A DNA stretch of 64,000 bases. It comes from Neobacillus rhizosphaerae (lineage in GTDB: Bacteria > Bacillota > Bacilli > Bacillales > Cytobacillaceae). A model generated the notes under the pieces. That model had not been told where the DNA came from. It did no database searches and saw only the letters and a list, made by a program, of their open reading frames with translations. Position numbers and translations under genes: made by a program. Each line of letters begins with the position of its first letter. The stretch's first letter is position 1. Positions 43,108 to 52,700 of this stretch are shown here, piece by piece. Where the stretch lies: contig NZ_CALBWS010000008.1 in assembly GCF_937468385.1 (NCBI RefSeq), positions 1 through 64,000 on the forward strand, written 5' to 3'.

Positions 43108-43292
43108 AAGAAAAGCGCAAGGCGCCCGCCTATCGGCGTATGGACTGGAGCGCTTCGACTGAGATAAAGGAAACACGGTGAGCGGAGCGAACCGATGTTG
43201 ACTTATCGTAGGGAGAAGAGCGAAGTACACTAGCCGATGGCGCCTGGAGCTAGACATTTCTCGAAGTCCAATGTTATAAATTCTTATATTAC
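43108..43292 (+). repeat. dispersed repeat family A, full copy
   Basis: Almost identical to 14540-14726, including the complementary edges AAGGCGCC and GGCGCCTGG and the tail GCTAGACATTTCTCGAAGTC. It lies between eutH and the LicC-like gene. Confidence 0.9.
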
Positions 43293-43330
43293 CAGAAATA
43301 AAGAGTCATTGATTCATTACTCTTTCTCTT

Positions 43331-44596
43331 TTATTTAGCGTTTTTTATAGCTTGCGGTTTTGATATTGGAAGATATTCGTCTTTCTTAATAATCCCATTT
43401 GCTCGATCCATTTTTTCTAATTCAAGAGCTTTTGGAACTGAAATCCAATAGGCAAGGATAATGGCAAGAATACCACCACTTAGTTTTCCAACCATAACTG
43501 GAAGAATCATGGAGGGCTGAAAGTTAGCAGTAAAGGCAAGATGATCTCCAAAAAGAAACGCAGATGTAACGGCGAAGGAAATGCATATAACCTTATCTTT
43601 CGGCCTCATATGCTTTACTAAATTAAACATCGCCAAAATATTGGCAGATGCAGCTAGTAAGCCTGCACTTCCTTCCGTGCTAAGACCCATTTTCTTTCCA
43701 ATAACTTCTAGTGGCTTTGCTAAATATTTTCGAATCATGTACACCATTGGGAAAGCTCCTGATAGCATGATTCCTATATAACCAGCGATTTCTAATGCAC
43801 GGAACTGATCCTCTTTATCAGCAATAATTGGGCTGAACCCCCATACACCCAAAATTTTACTAAATACTCCTGTAAAGTATTCAACAATGGAGAAAACCAG
43901 GACGAGCTTAATCCCTATATCCATTATTTTGCCAAACCACATAAATCCTTTAATCATTTTGTCTGGAATAAAGCGAAGACCCAATGCAATCAGCACGACG
44001 ACAATAATAAGGGGAGTTAAGTTCAACAGTAATGTCGAAAATTCTGGTCCAAACGTATAAGTTGATTTTGCACTGGTAGAAACATGGTCTCGAACCTGGG
44101 TATTTGTTAATTTCATGATAAGACTACTGATAAAGACGCCAATGGGAACACTTAAAATACCGGACATGACACCTAGGGCCATATATTTGTGGTCGCGTTT
44201 TTCTAACATGGCTAAACCAACTGGAATACTAAAAACGATCGTTGCTCCAGCCATATACCCAACTATCATTGCCATAATCCAGCTATCCCGCGAATGTGCT
44301 AGAACGTCGGCCAATTGATAGCCGCCCATATCTACAGCAATAAAGGTAGTCGCTGCGATGGATGGGTCAGCACCAATTGCTCCAAATACAGGTCCAAAGA
44401 TATGTTTAATAAATAAGGATAAATACGGGACGGAAGCCATAATCCCTGCAACTGGGACAAAGATAGGTCCAATGGAATACAATCCTGACATGAACTCTTT
44501 TCCAAGTCCATCTTCTTCATTACGAATTGCTGCGATTGCCCCGACTATTGCACAAGCCATTATTATATAGATAACAATATTACCTATAATCGCCAT
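43331..44596 (-). CDS. eutH: ethanolamine permease EutH
   Basis: About 421 aa with ten or more transmembrane helices, recognisable as EutH: GLGKEFMSGLYSIGPIFVPVAG, AVDMGGYQLAD, AFPMVYMIRKYL and FLFGDHLAFTANF. EutH imports ethanolamine in bacteria with ethanolamine catabolism; here no eut lyase or microcompartment gene is present and the neighbour is a choline/ethanolamine-type kinase, so uptake for phosphorylation is the likely use. ATG at 44596 has a modest site (GCGGTG); it is 40 bp after the kinase stop. Confidence 0.92.
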   Translation of the reverse strand: MAIIGNIVIYIIMACAIVGAIAAIRNEEDGLGKEFMSGLYSIGPIFVPVAGIMASVPYLSLFIKHIFGPVFGAIGADPSIAATTFIAVDMGGYQLADVLAHSRDSWIMAMIVGYMAGATIVFSIPVGLAMLEKRDHKYMALGVMSGILSVPIGVFISSLIMKLTNTQVRDHVSTSAKSTYTFGPEFSTLLLNLTPLIIVVVLIALGLRFIPDKMIKGFMWFGKIMDIGIKLVLVFSIVEYFTGVFSKILGVWGFSPIIADKEDQFRALEIAGYIGIMLSGAFPMVYMIRKYLAKPLEVIGKKMGLSTEGSAGLLAASANILAMFNLVKHMRPKDKVICISFAVTSAFLFGDHLAFTANFQPSMILPVMVGKLSGGILAIILAYWISVPKALELEKMDRANGIIKKDEYLPISKPQAIKNAK

Positions 44597-44635
44597 TTTT
44601 TCACCGCTCATTCTATTAATTATTTTTCAAAAAAT

Positions 44636-46252
44636 CTACTGGTGACTTATGCTCATTCGTTCGTTAAGATAGTTAGCTAAATTCTCTTTCCCTCTGTTAT
44701 AGCGATCGAGTGAATAATCTTCTAGAAACGGATCCCCCATCGCAACCTTTGCAGCGCTCCACATACTCCAATACATGTCTTGCATAATTTTATGAATTTC
44801 AATTTTTCTCCTATCTTCTATGGAAGGGTTTTTTCCAAAATACTTTTTGAAGAATAAATCTTCTTCGTCTTTTGAATAGCTGCATTCAAGGGAAACGGCT
44901 GCAGCGTCAAACAGGATGTCGTAATTTCCGCTATATTCCCAATCGATTAGATAAAGAGTATTTTCACCGCTCTTAATAAAATTTTCTGGAAGACAGTCAA
45001 GATGACATGGTACGGTATTGATCCCAAGGTCCTTTAATTCGTCTTGTAACGGCATAAACTTCTGTTTTATATCAAGATAATCACGGAATAATTTCCCGTT
45101 TGCCTCAAGTAATACTTTTTCATAGTATTCCGTTCCATCAAATGGATCAAAATCGACCATAAACTTTTGACCACTGGTATGAAGCGTTTTCAAAACATTT
45201 GCAATGAGCTCCATATTCCCTTCTCTTTTTGCAGTCGTTGGATTAAGTGTTTCTGCATCAGTGATAAACTCTGTGATTTTTAAACCCGTCATCTCATTAA
45301 AATAAATGGTTCGACTATCGAGACCTAATTGAAGGGCAATCGATGAATTTATTTTTTCATTTAGCCGATTGATGGTCTTTTCTGTTCCCGTTCCAGGTAC
45401 TCTAGCGACAAACTCGTTAGTAGAAATACTAACTTTATAGTTATTATTCGTTAGCCCACCAAGTTTTTCAATATTTTTAATAGAATCTGATTCTACTTCT
45501 AAAACCTCAGCAAGTAATTCTTGGACATATTTTTCCCTTACTTCTAGTTCTTTTCTCTTTAATTTTGGATAGATTAAATATCTAAGATTATTGTAGTGAT
45601 GAATGGTATCGATTTCGCCCCATATTAAATCATCAATTTTTTCATAACCGATATTATGTCTATGAACTAAATTGAGTAGTGAATATTCGTAATTAAAATA
45701 AGGATTTTTATTGTGTTTGAAATTTTCTATCATGTTTCGGTAGGTTTCAATTGAAATTTTAGACAGTCCAATAAATTCTCCATCAATTTTATTCAGTTGA
45801 TGGATATCTTTTGAAATTTGGCAAATGTAATGATCCCTGATTTCTACTAAAACCTCGTCACCTGAACCAGATTCATTGGTTAGGAGCATGGCGTTTCGGT
45901 TGGGATGATTAAGGAGATAAGTAATGGCCCGTTCCTCAAACACGAGATCGCTTTCAATAAGGAGAAAATCATCCTTCATATACTCAGACGCTAAGGCCAA
46001 AGAATGCATGGTTCCGGTCCATTTGTATTTCTCACAATATATTAAATGTAGATTTCTCTTTTTGGCGAGTTCTTCATAATATTCCTTTTTATAGCCGGTA
46101 ATAATGGTGATATCATCAATTCCATTTGCATTTAGAATGGTAATGATCCGTTCGATAATCGTACTTTCTTCAATCTCAAGAAATCCAATAGGAATATCAA
46201 ATGACTTTCTTTCCCCTGCTGCTAAAATAACCGCTTGACTAGGTCGACTCAC
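44636..46252 (-). CDS. fusion of degenerate nucleotidyltransferase and LicA-like choline/ethanolamine kinase
   Basis: 538 aa in two parts. Residues 1-230 have a nucleotidyltransferase fold (VILAAG at 8-13, LIESDLVFEE, IWGEIDTIHHY), but the signature is AAGERKSFDIPIGF, lacking the usual GxxR spacing and the Pro-Lys lysine, so catalysis is doubtful. Residues 250-530 are a choline/ethanolamine kinase: LTNNNYKV, VARVPGTGTE, catalytic CHLDCLPENF and LIDWEYSGNYD are intact. AAAGGAG lies 10 nt before a GTG at 46252. First gene of the series leading to eutH. Confidence 0.85.
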   Translation of the reverse strand: MSRPSQAVILAAGERKSFDIPIGFLEIEESTIIERIITILNANGIDDITIITGYKKEYYEELAKKRNLHLIYCEKYKWTGTMHSLALASEYMKDDFLLIESDLVFEERAITYLLNHPNRNAMLLTNESGSGDEVLVEIRDHYICQISKDIHQLNKIDGEFIGLSKISIETYRNMIENFKHNKNPYFNYEYSLLNLVHRHNIGYEKIDDLIWGEIDTIHHYNNLRYLIYPKLKRKELEVREKYVQELLAEVLEVESDSIKNIEKLGGLTNNNYKVSISTNEFVARVPGTGTEKTINRLNEKINSSIALQLGLDSRTIYFNEMTGLKITEFITDAETLNPTTAKREGNMELIANVLKTLHTSGQKFMVDFDPFDGTEYYEKVLLEANGKLFRDYLDIKQKFMPLQDELKDLGINTVPCHLDCLPENFIKSGENTLYLIDWEYSGNYDILFDAAAVSLECSYSKDEEDLFFKKYFGKNPSIEDRRKIEIHKIMQDMYWSMWSAAKVAMGDPFLEDYSLDRYNRGKENLANYLNERMSISHQ

Positions 46253-46393
46253 ATTATTTCATCTCCTTTTTTAATTTGTATATTTTTCATTTTCATTACC
46301 AATTATGTATTAACTCGAAGATTGCTTCTTGAATAATTTTTGTTACGTTTGTCAAAAATCTGATTCTCACTTCATTTCAAATAAAACCCAATC

Positions 46394-46429
46394 TTTATAG
46401 CGTTACAATTTATTGTTCAAATTTTGAAC
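46394..46429 (-). promoter_or_regulatory. promoter and overlapping dyad of the kinase-eutH operon
   Basis: Minus strand: TTGAAC (46415-46420) and TATAAA (46394-46399), 15-16 bp apart. The -35 overlaps a perfect 15-bp dyad GTTCAAA-T-TTTGAAC (46415-46429 on the plus strand), a likely operator. The remaining leader of about 140 nt has no evident structured RNA. Confidence 0.55.
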
Positions 46430-46504
46430 GATATAAAAATATAATAATTACCTAAAGTTGTCAATAGTTTTGTTAAATATTCACATAGATTTCTAAAATA
46501 AGGA

Positions 46505-46555
46505 AAGGGGTCAGTCCCCCCGCCACTTTAATGCAGCGCTAGACTGACCCCTTAA
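46505..46555. repeat. family C palindrome, copy 2
   Basis: AAGGGGTCAGTCCCCC, loop with CACTTTAATGCA, then GACTGACCCCTT. It follows the ddl paralogue's stop region and could serve as its upstream neighbour's or its own terminator-like element. Confidence 0.85.
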
Positions 46556-46616
46556 ACTTGTTCACTTACTTAAATTTTATAAAATTAATTATCAGTGACA
46601 ATATTCTTTATAATCT

Positions 46617-47534
46617 CTATCTAATCCCTTCCATCCCTCTCACTTTTAGTGAGTCTTCAATAATCAAATCAAGTAATTCACCATAAGAGATCCCGGCTGA
46701 TTCAGCGCTTTTCGGCAGCAGGCTATTCTTCGTCATCCCAGGTAATGAATTAACCTCCATTACATAGGGGATACCGTTTTTAATCATCATGTCGATCCGG
46801 GCATACACACTGCATTTCAATGATTTAAAGCAGGTCAACGCAGCAAATGCGACTTTGTCATGTGTTTCAGGCGGAAGCTGGATCACCTCTTCAATCGTAG
46901 CCACATCATTATATTTAGACGTATAATCAAAAAACTCTCCCTTATGCCGAATAGAAACAATGGGTAAGAGCTTTCCATCTAATATAGGACAAGTGATTTC
47001 TTCCCCTTTTACATACTTTTCGATGATCACTTCAGCATCCCATTTGAATACTTCAGCAATTGAAGACTTTATCGTATCTTGATCATAGACAATTTTTACT
47101 CCTACACTTGAACCGCCCGAATTAGGTTTTACCACTACTGGGTAACCCATTTTGTCAAGTTCATCGAAATTAAGTTCCTCTATATTCGTAAGGTGAATCC
47201 AATCCGGTGTTTGCACTCCTTCATAACGGATGATTTTCTTTGAAATATTCTTATCCATACATAAGCTGCTGGACAGTACCCCACTCCCTGTATAAGGGAT
47301 ACCAAGGGTCTCAAGGGTACCTTGAATGGTGCCGTCTTCACCATACTTCCCATGAAGTGCAAGTAGTGCAACATCGAGATTTTTGACCTTATCTGCCAAA
47401 TCTTCTTTGTTATCTATTTGGATTGGTACAATTTCATATTTATTTTTATTTAAATTCGCAATCATTTCTTCACCTGTCATGAGCGAAACTTGTTTTTCGG
47501 AGGAAACGCCTCCCATAATTACGCCAACTTTCAT
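46617..47534 (-). CDS. second D-alanine-D-alanine ligase
   Basis: ATP-grasp ligase of about 305 aa, shorter than the housekeeping ligase at 13315-14394 and clearly divergent. VGVIMGGVSSEKQVSL has the N-terminal Glu region, VVKPNSGGSSVGVKI the ATP-grasp loop, EFFDYTSKYND the omega-loop with Tyr (D-Ala-D-Ala type, not D-Ala-D-Lac) and VMEVNSLPGMT the metal-binding residues. TTGGAGG, inside the end of the upstream gene, precedes ATG 47534; the 4-bp gap shows tight coupling to the MocR regulator. Confidence 0.92.
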   Translation of the reverse strand: MKVGVIMGGVSSEKQVSLMTGEEMIANLNKNKYEIVPIQIDNKEDLADKVKNLDVALLALHGKYGEDGTIQGTLETLGIPYTGSGVLSSSLCMDKNISKKIIRYEGVQTPDWIHLTNIEELNFDELDKMGYPVVVKPNSGGSSVGVKIVYDQDTIKSSIAEVFKWDAEVIIEKYVKGEEITCPILDGKLLPIVSIRHKGEFFDYTSKYNDVATIEEVIQLPPETHDKVAFAALTCFKSLKCSVYARIDMMIKNGIPYVMEVNSLPGMTKNSLLPKSAESAGISYGELLDLIIEDSLKVRGMEGIR

Positions 47535-47538
47535 TTTC

Positions 47539-48987
47539 TTAGCCTCCAAAATCAATTCTTAATGTGTCACCTATGATGTTAATTCCCTGAGTAATCTCTC
47601 TTTCCTTCAGCCTTGAAAATCCTAACCGTAATGTGTCCTTTCCACTACCATCCGTGTAAAAAACATCACCTGGCGAAAAAACAACACCCTTTTGATAGCA
47701 TTTTTCTAAAAGAATTCGTGAATCGATATTATTTTCTAGTTGTAAAAAAAGATGAAGTCCGCCGTCACCTGTCATTCGTTTATAAGGAATGGCTTGTTGG
47801 CAAGTATGAACAGCTAATTCATATTTTTTCTTATAAACTGATTTAGCTTTTCTTAGATATTTCTCAAAGCAGCCGTCATTTAAATATTGGAATAACACTG
47901 CTTGATCTAAGGTAGACGTATGAATAGTACGAGCTCTTTTCATACTTTCCAAGTAATAAATCAAATCCTTATCTGCTAAAATCCACCCAACTCGTAAGCC
48001 GGGAAAAAGAATTTTAGAGAAACTACTAATATAAATTACATTGTTGCCGCTTCCTGCAAAGGCAGCCAACGGTGCCAGATGTGATCCTGAATACCGTAAT
48101 TCTTCATTAAATCCATCTTCAACGATAGGGAGTTGATAGGCAGAAAAAAGCTCCATAATCTCCTTCCTTTTCTCCGAGGACGTAACGATTCCAGTTGGAT
48201 TATGATAAGACGGGATTAAGTAGGCAAAATCATATTCCTTTTTTGATAAAAACGATTCAAGCTTAGAAATATCGATACCGTCATCATCCATCTCAATTCC
48301 ATCAATATCAAAGCCATGTAATCGAAACAGCTTTAACGCCGTATGATGGGTTGGATTTTCACAAATAATACGTCCGTTCTTTTTATGAATAGATGATAAT
48401 AGGAGATCTAAACCTTCCGTGAATCCATTGGTAATCAAAATATCTTTATTTCTGATGTCTATACCCTTAATTTCCATATAATGAAGCAAGTATTCGATTA
48501 GTGGTTTATAGCCTTTGGCATAACCATAGTTAAGAACGATGTTTCCTTCAATGGCCATCCGATTTAAGAAGGCTCTTTTAAAATTTTCTACATCAAAAAG
48601 CTTTTCATCGGGGGCGATACTATTAAAGGAGATCATATCATGATTCCAGCGTACTCCATGCTTCATTAGGTCCAATTCATCTGCTAAATACGTCTGATCA
48701 TTGATTTTTTCTTTCCAATTCAATTGGATCGATGCGGATTTCAAGGTCTCCACATGACTGACAAAATTTCCTTTTCCTTTTACAGCGTAGATAAGACCTT
48801 CCTGTTCCAAATCGGCATAAGCTGTTAGAACGGTATTTCGGCTTATCGATAGTAACGAGCTGAGTTCACGAGTGGATGGAAGCTTTTGATTCTCAAGCAA
48901 GTGCCCGCTTGTAATCATTCTTTTCAAATATTCCTTCAGTTGAATATAGACAGGACGGCCTTCTTTAAGCTTAAAATCGTTAAACAC
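47539..48987 (-). CDS. MocR/GabR family PLP-dependent regulator
   Basis: About 482 aa: an N-terminal GntR-type winged helix (YIQLKEYLKRMITSG, then LPSTRELSSLLSISRNTVLTAY) joined to an aminotransferase-like PLP domain with the lysine in SFSKILFPGLRVGW. A GTG at 48987 is 9 nt from AAAGGGG; a frame to 49044 adds 19 unsupported residues. It is transcribed with the ddl paralogue 4 bp downstream. A MocR-type regulator of a ddl gene (DdlR) is known in Brevibacillus brevis, so sensing of D-amino acids or dipeptide is plausible. Confidence 0.9.
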   Translation of the reverse strand: MFNDFKLKEGRPVYIQLKEYLKRMITSGHLLENQKLPSTRELSSLLSISRNTVLTAYADLEQEGLIYAVKGKGNFVSHVETLKSASIQLNWKEKINDQTYLADELDLMKHGVRWNHDMISFNSIAPDEKLFDVENFKRAFLNRMAIEGNIVLNYGYAKGYKPLIEYLLHYMEIKGIDIRNKDILITNGFTEGLDLLLSSIHKKNGRIICENPTHHTALKLFRLHGFDIDGIEMDDDGIDISKLESFLSKKEYDFAYLIPSYHNPTGIVTSSEKRKEIMELFSAYQLPIVEDGFNEELRYSGSHLAPLAAFAGSGNNVIYISSFSKILFPGLRVGWILADKDLIYYLESMKRARTIHTSTLDQAVLFQYLNDGCFEKYLRKAKSVYKKKYELAVHTCQQAIPYKRMTGDGGLHLFLQLENNIDSRILLEKCYQKGVVFSPGDVFYTDGSGKDTLRLGFSRLKEREITQGINIIGDTLRIDFGG

Positions 48988-49217
48988 TGCTTTTATCCCC
49001 TTTCTAACATTTTTACACGTTTGGAATGATTCCAAAAGGTCCACACTATATGTAATTTCACGCTCTCGTGGTTGGGTCCCGTAAACAATAATATTCTTTT
49101 GGATAATGAAAAATCAAAAATATTAATATTGATGGAAAGATAAATTTGTAAAGAAGTATTGATCCTATTTTGTTTTTACACAACCGGGGCCAATGACACT
49201 AATTCTTTAATAATACT

Positions 49218-49246
49218 TTGACAATTATTTATATGTTTGTTACAAT
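49218..49246 (+). promoter_or_regulatory. promoter of the ileS T-box transcript
   Basis: TTGACA (49218-49223) and TACAAT (49241-49246) exactly 17 bp apart, just upstream of the T-box leader. Confidence 0.85.
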
Positions 49247-49272
49247 ACATCCCAATAAAAGCATACAAATTC

Positions 49273-49522
49273 GTTGATGAGAAAAAGTAGTGTTTCGTCT
49301 TGATCCACAGAGAGCTGACATTTTTGGTGCAAGTCAGTGTTCGAGTGTTACGTGAAAATCCTCTCTGAGAAGTTAGGCTGAAACTTGTAGTAAGTCTAAC
49401 CGGGCGTCTACCGTTAAAAGGAACACGTATGATTGTACGTTGCTAAGTGCTATTGATCGATCAATAGAATTAGGGTGGTATCGCGGTTAACCCCGTCCCT
49501 TTACATGGGACGGGGTTTTTTG
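49273..49522 (+). promoter_or_regulatory. T-box leader of ileS, specifier ATC (Ile)
   Basis: The T-box core AGGGTGGTATCGCGG is at 49472-49486. The specifier region GTGAAAATCCTCTCTGAG gives ATC at 49358-49360. The terminator CCCCGTCCC / GGGACGGGG with TTTTTT ends at 49521. It predicts transcription read-through when tRNA-Ile is uncharged. Confidence 0.94.
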
Positions 49523-49697
49523 GTGTGGAAAAGGGGCGGAGCGCCGCAATACGAATCAAGATATCCAATTATAGTGAAAAATATTCATTTTGCTCCTCGA
49601 ATGAAGTGAAGCTCAGCTCTTCTCATACCGCCTTTATTAGCGGGGATAGTTCTCTGAATAATTTTCCATAGTAAATGGTGGCTTGGAACGCCATGAA
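49523..49697 (+). repeat. dispersed repeat family B, copy 3
   Basis: GTGTGGAAAAGGGGCGGAGC at the left edge, ACCGCCTTTATTAG inside, GGTGGCTTGGAACGCCATGA at the right edge. It is inserted in the 5' untranslated region between the T-box terminator and the ileS start. Confidence 0.8.
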
Positions 49698-49737
49698 TCT
49701 TTTATTTTTTAACCATTTTTGAAAAGGAGCGATATCG

Positions 49738-52700
49738 ATGAATGCGAATGAAAAGAAGGAATCCGTTGTCCAGCGTGAGGAGAATATCCGTCATTATTGG
49801 ACAGAAGAAAATACGTTTAAGCAATCTGTTCAATTAAGAGAAGGTAAAACCCCTTTTGTTTTTTATGAAGGACCACCAACTGCAAATGGTCTCCCCCATG
49901 TAGGCCATGCCTTTGGGCGAACGATTAAAGATGTGGTAGCTCGGTACAAAACCATGCAAGGCTACCAAGTGGAAAGAAAGGCTGGATGGGATACACATGG
50001 TCTTCCAGTTGAACTTGGTGTTGAAAAACAACTTGGTATTTCAGGGAAACAAGAAATTGAACGATATGGTATAGAGTCTTTTATCAACAAATGTAAGGAG
50101 AGTGTATTCACCTACGAGAAGAAGTGGCGTTCATTTACCGAAGAATTAGCTTATTGGGTAGACATGGACAGTCCATATATGACCTTAAGTAATGAATACA
50201 TCGAAACAGTATGGAATATTTTAAGCAAAGTCCACAAAGATGGCCTATTGTATAAAGGTCATCGTGTCTCGCCATACTGCCCTAGCTGTCAAACTTCTTT
50301 AAGTTCGCACGAAGTGGCACAAGGCTATAAAGATGTAAAAGATTTATCGGCTACCGTAAAATTTAAACGACTTGATGCGGACGAAGAATATTTCTTAGGT
50401 TGGACAACAACACCATGGACATTGCCGGCAAATGTTGCCCTCGCGATGAATCCAACCTTAACTTATGTTCGTGCCCTAAAAGAAAATGTGGTTTATATTG
50501 TTGCTAAATCATTAGTAGAAAAAGTCCTTGGGGAACATGTCACTGTGTTAAGTGAACATAGCGGTAAGGAATTTGCAGGAGTACAGTACGCCGCACCATT
50601 CCATTATGTCCCTGTTGAAAAAGGACATCATGTCGTATTAGCAGATTATGTTACCGAAGATAGTGGAACAGGTATTGTTCACATTGCCCCAGCTTACGGT
50701 GAAGATGACTATAAAACCGTGCAGCAAAATGATTTATCGTTTATTAATGTTGTTGATCAACAAGGACGATACACAGCTGACGTTGTCGAGCTTGCCGGGA
50801 GATTTGTCAAGGACTGTGACGTAGATATTATTAAAATGCTATCCGAGCAAGGTACACTTTTTCATAAGGAAAAATATGAGCACAGCTACCCTCATTGCTG
50901 GAGATGTGACTCTCCATTACTTTACTACGCAACAGATAGCTGGTTTATCAGGATGTCAGCATTAAAGGAGAAAATGCTTGCGAACAATGCAACTGTTACT
51001 TGGTATCCAGATCATATTAAAGATGGACGCTTTGGTAACTTCCTTGAGAATCTCGTTGATTGGAATATAAGTAGAAATCGCTACTGGGGTACACCGTTAA
51101 ATGTATGGCAATGTTCTGATTGTCAGCATGAAGAAGCACCTGGCAGTATCGAGGAACTACAAAAACTTGCGACAACGTCGGTGTCTAACGATATCGAGTT
51201 GCATAAGCCATATATTGACGAAGTACAGTGTACCTGCCCGAAATGTAATGGTGTCATGCAACGAACGCCGGAAGTCATTGATGTTTGGTTTGATAGTGGC
51301 TCGATGCCATTTGCACAGTACCACTATCCATTTGGAGATAAAGAAAAATTTAAATCACAATTCCCTGCAGATGTCGTCATCGAAGGAATTGACCAAACGA
51401 GAGGGTTTTTCTATAGTCTACTCGCTGTTTCCACCTTATTCACAGGAAAGGCACCCTATAAAAACGTTTTATCACTTGGACATGTACTAGATGAACATGG
51501 TCAAAAAATGTCTAAGAGCAAAGGAAATGCTTTAGATCCTGTTGAACTCATAGAAGAATACGGTGCAGATGCACTACGCTGGAGCTTCTTAGTCGATAGC
51601 TCACCGTGGAATCCGAAACGTTTTTCGAAAAAGATTGTCCAAGATGCAAAATCAAAAGTGGTGGATACGCTAGATAATACGTATAAGTTTTATGCGATGT
51701 ACGCAAAAATTGATGGCTTTGTGTATGATAGCCTGCAAACAGGTAAGAGAACCGTCTTAGATAAGTGGATACTTTCACGCCTGCATAGTACAGTCAAACT
51801 CGTTGAGGGCTGTATGGATCGCTATCAATTCACGCAAGCAACGCGCGAGATTGCAGTATTAGTGGATGAATTAAGCAATTGGTATGTACGACGATCAAGA
51901 AATCGATTTTGGGCTTCCGGACTTTCAGAAGATAAACGAGCCGCTTATTCAACGCTATTTGAAACACTTACCACAATCAGTCGTTTGTTGGCTCCATTTG
52001 TGCCTTATGTCGCCGAAGATATCCATTTGAAGCTTCATCAAGATAGTGTTCATTTACAGGACTACCCAAAAGCTGACGATTCTTTGATTCATCTTGATTT
52101 AGAGGCAGACATGCAAACGATCCTAAAAATAGTGGAGCTTGGTCGTAGCATTCGCAATGCCACAAACATGAAGGTTAAGCAGCCTTTACAGCAAATGATT
52201 GTATGGCGTAGTGAAGGAAAACAACTTTTACACACCTATATAGACATTATAAAAGACGAACTAAATGTGAAAGAAGTTGTTTTTACAGAAGATTTATCAC
52301 AGTATGAAGCGACTGTCTTTAAATTAAATTTTAAAACGGCAGGTGCGGCATTTGGCAAGATGGTAAATTCCGTTAAAGATTATGTCAATCAAATGCCAGA
52401 TCATGAGAAGAAGTCATTATTGAATGATGGTCAGCTAGAAATAGATGTTAAGGGACAAACGGTAACATTACTGAAAGAGCATATCAATGTCGAATATGTT
52501 GTTTCCACTGGCTTCGAGATGGCGGGCGACCTGCAGTTAAAGGTAATGTTAGATATAAAACTCACACCTCAATTAGTGGAGGAAGGTCAAGTTAGAGAAT
52601 TAATCAGAGCGATTCAAGATACTCGAAAAAAACTAGATTTACCCGTGGAGATGTATATATCGCTCGATATTTCAGCACCGGAAGAGAGTAAAGAAATCAT

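Noticed and set aside
43331-44596. Complete ethanolamine catabolism (eut) operon
   Set aside because: Only eutH is present. No ammonia lyase, reactivase or microcompartment gene exists in the window.
46617-47534. VanA-type D-Ala-D-Lac ligase
   Set aside because: The omega-loop retains FFDYTSKY with the Tyr of D-Ala-D-Ala ligases, and no vanH or vanX gene is nearby.
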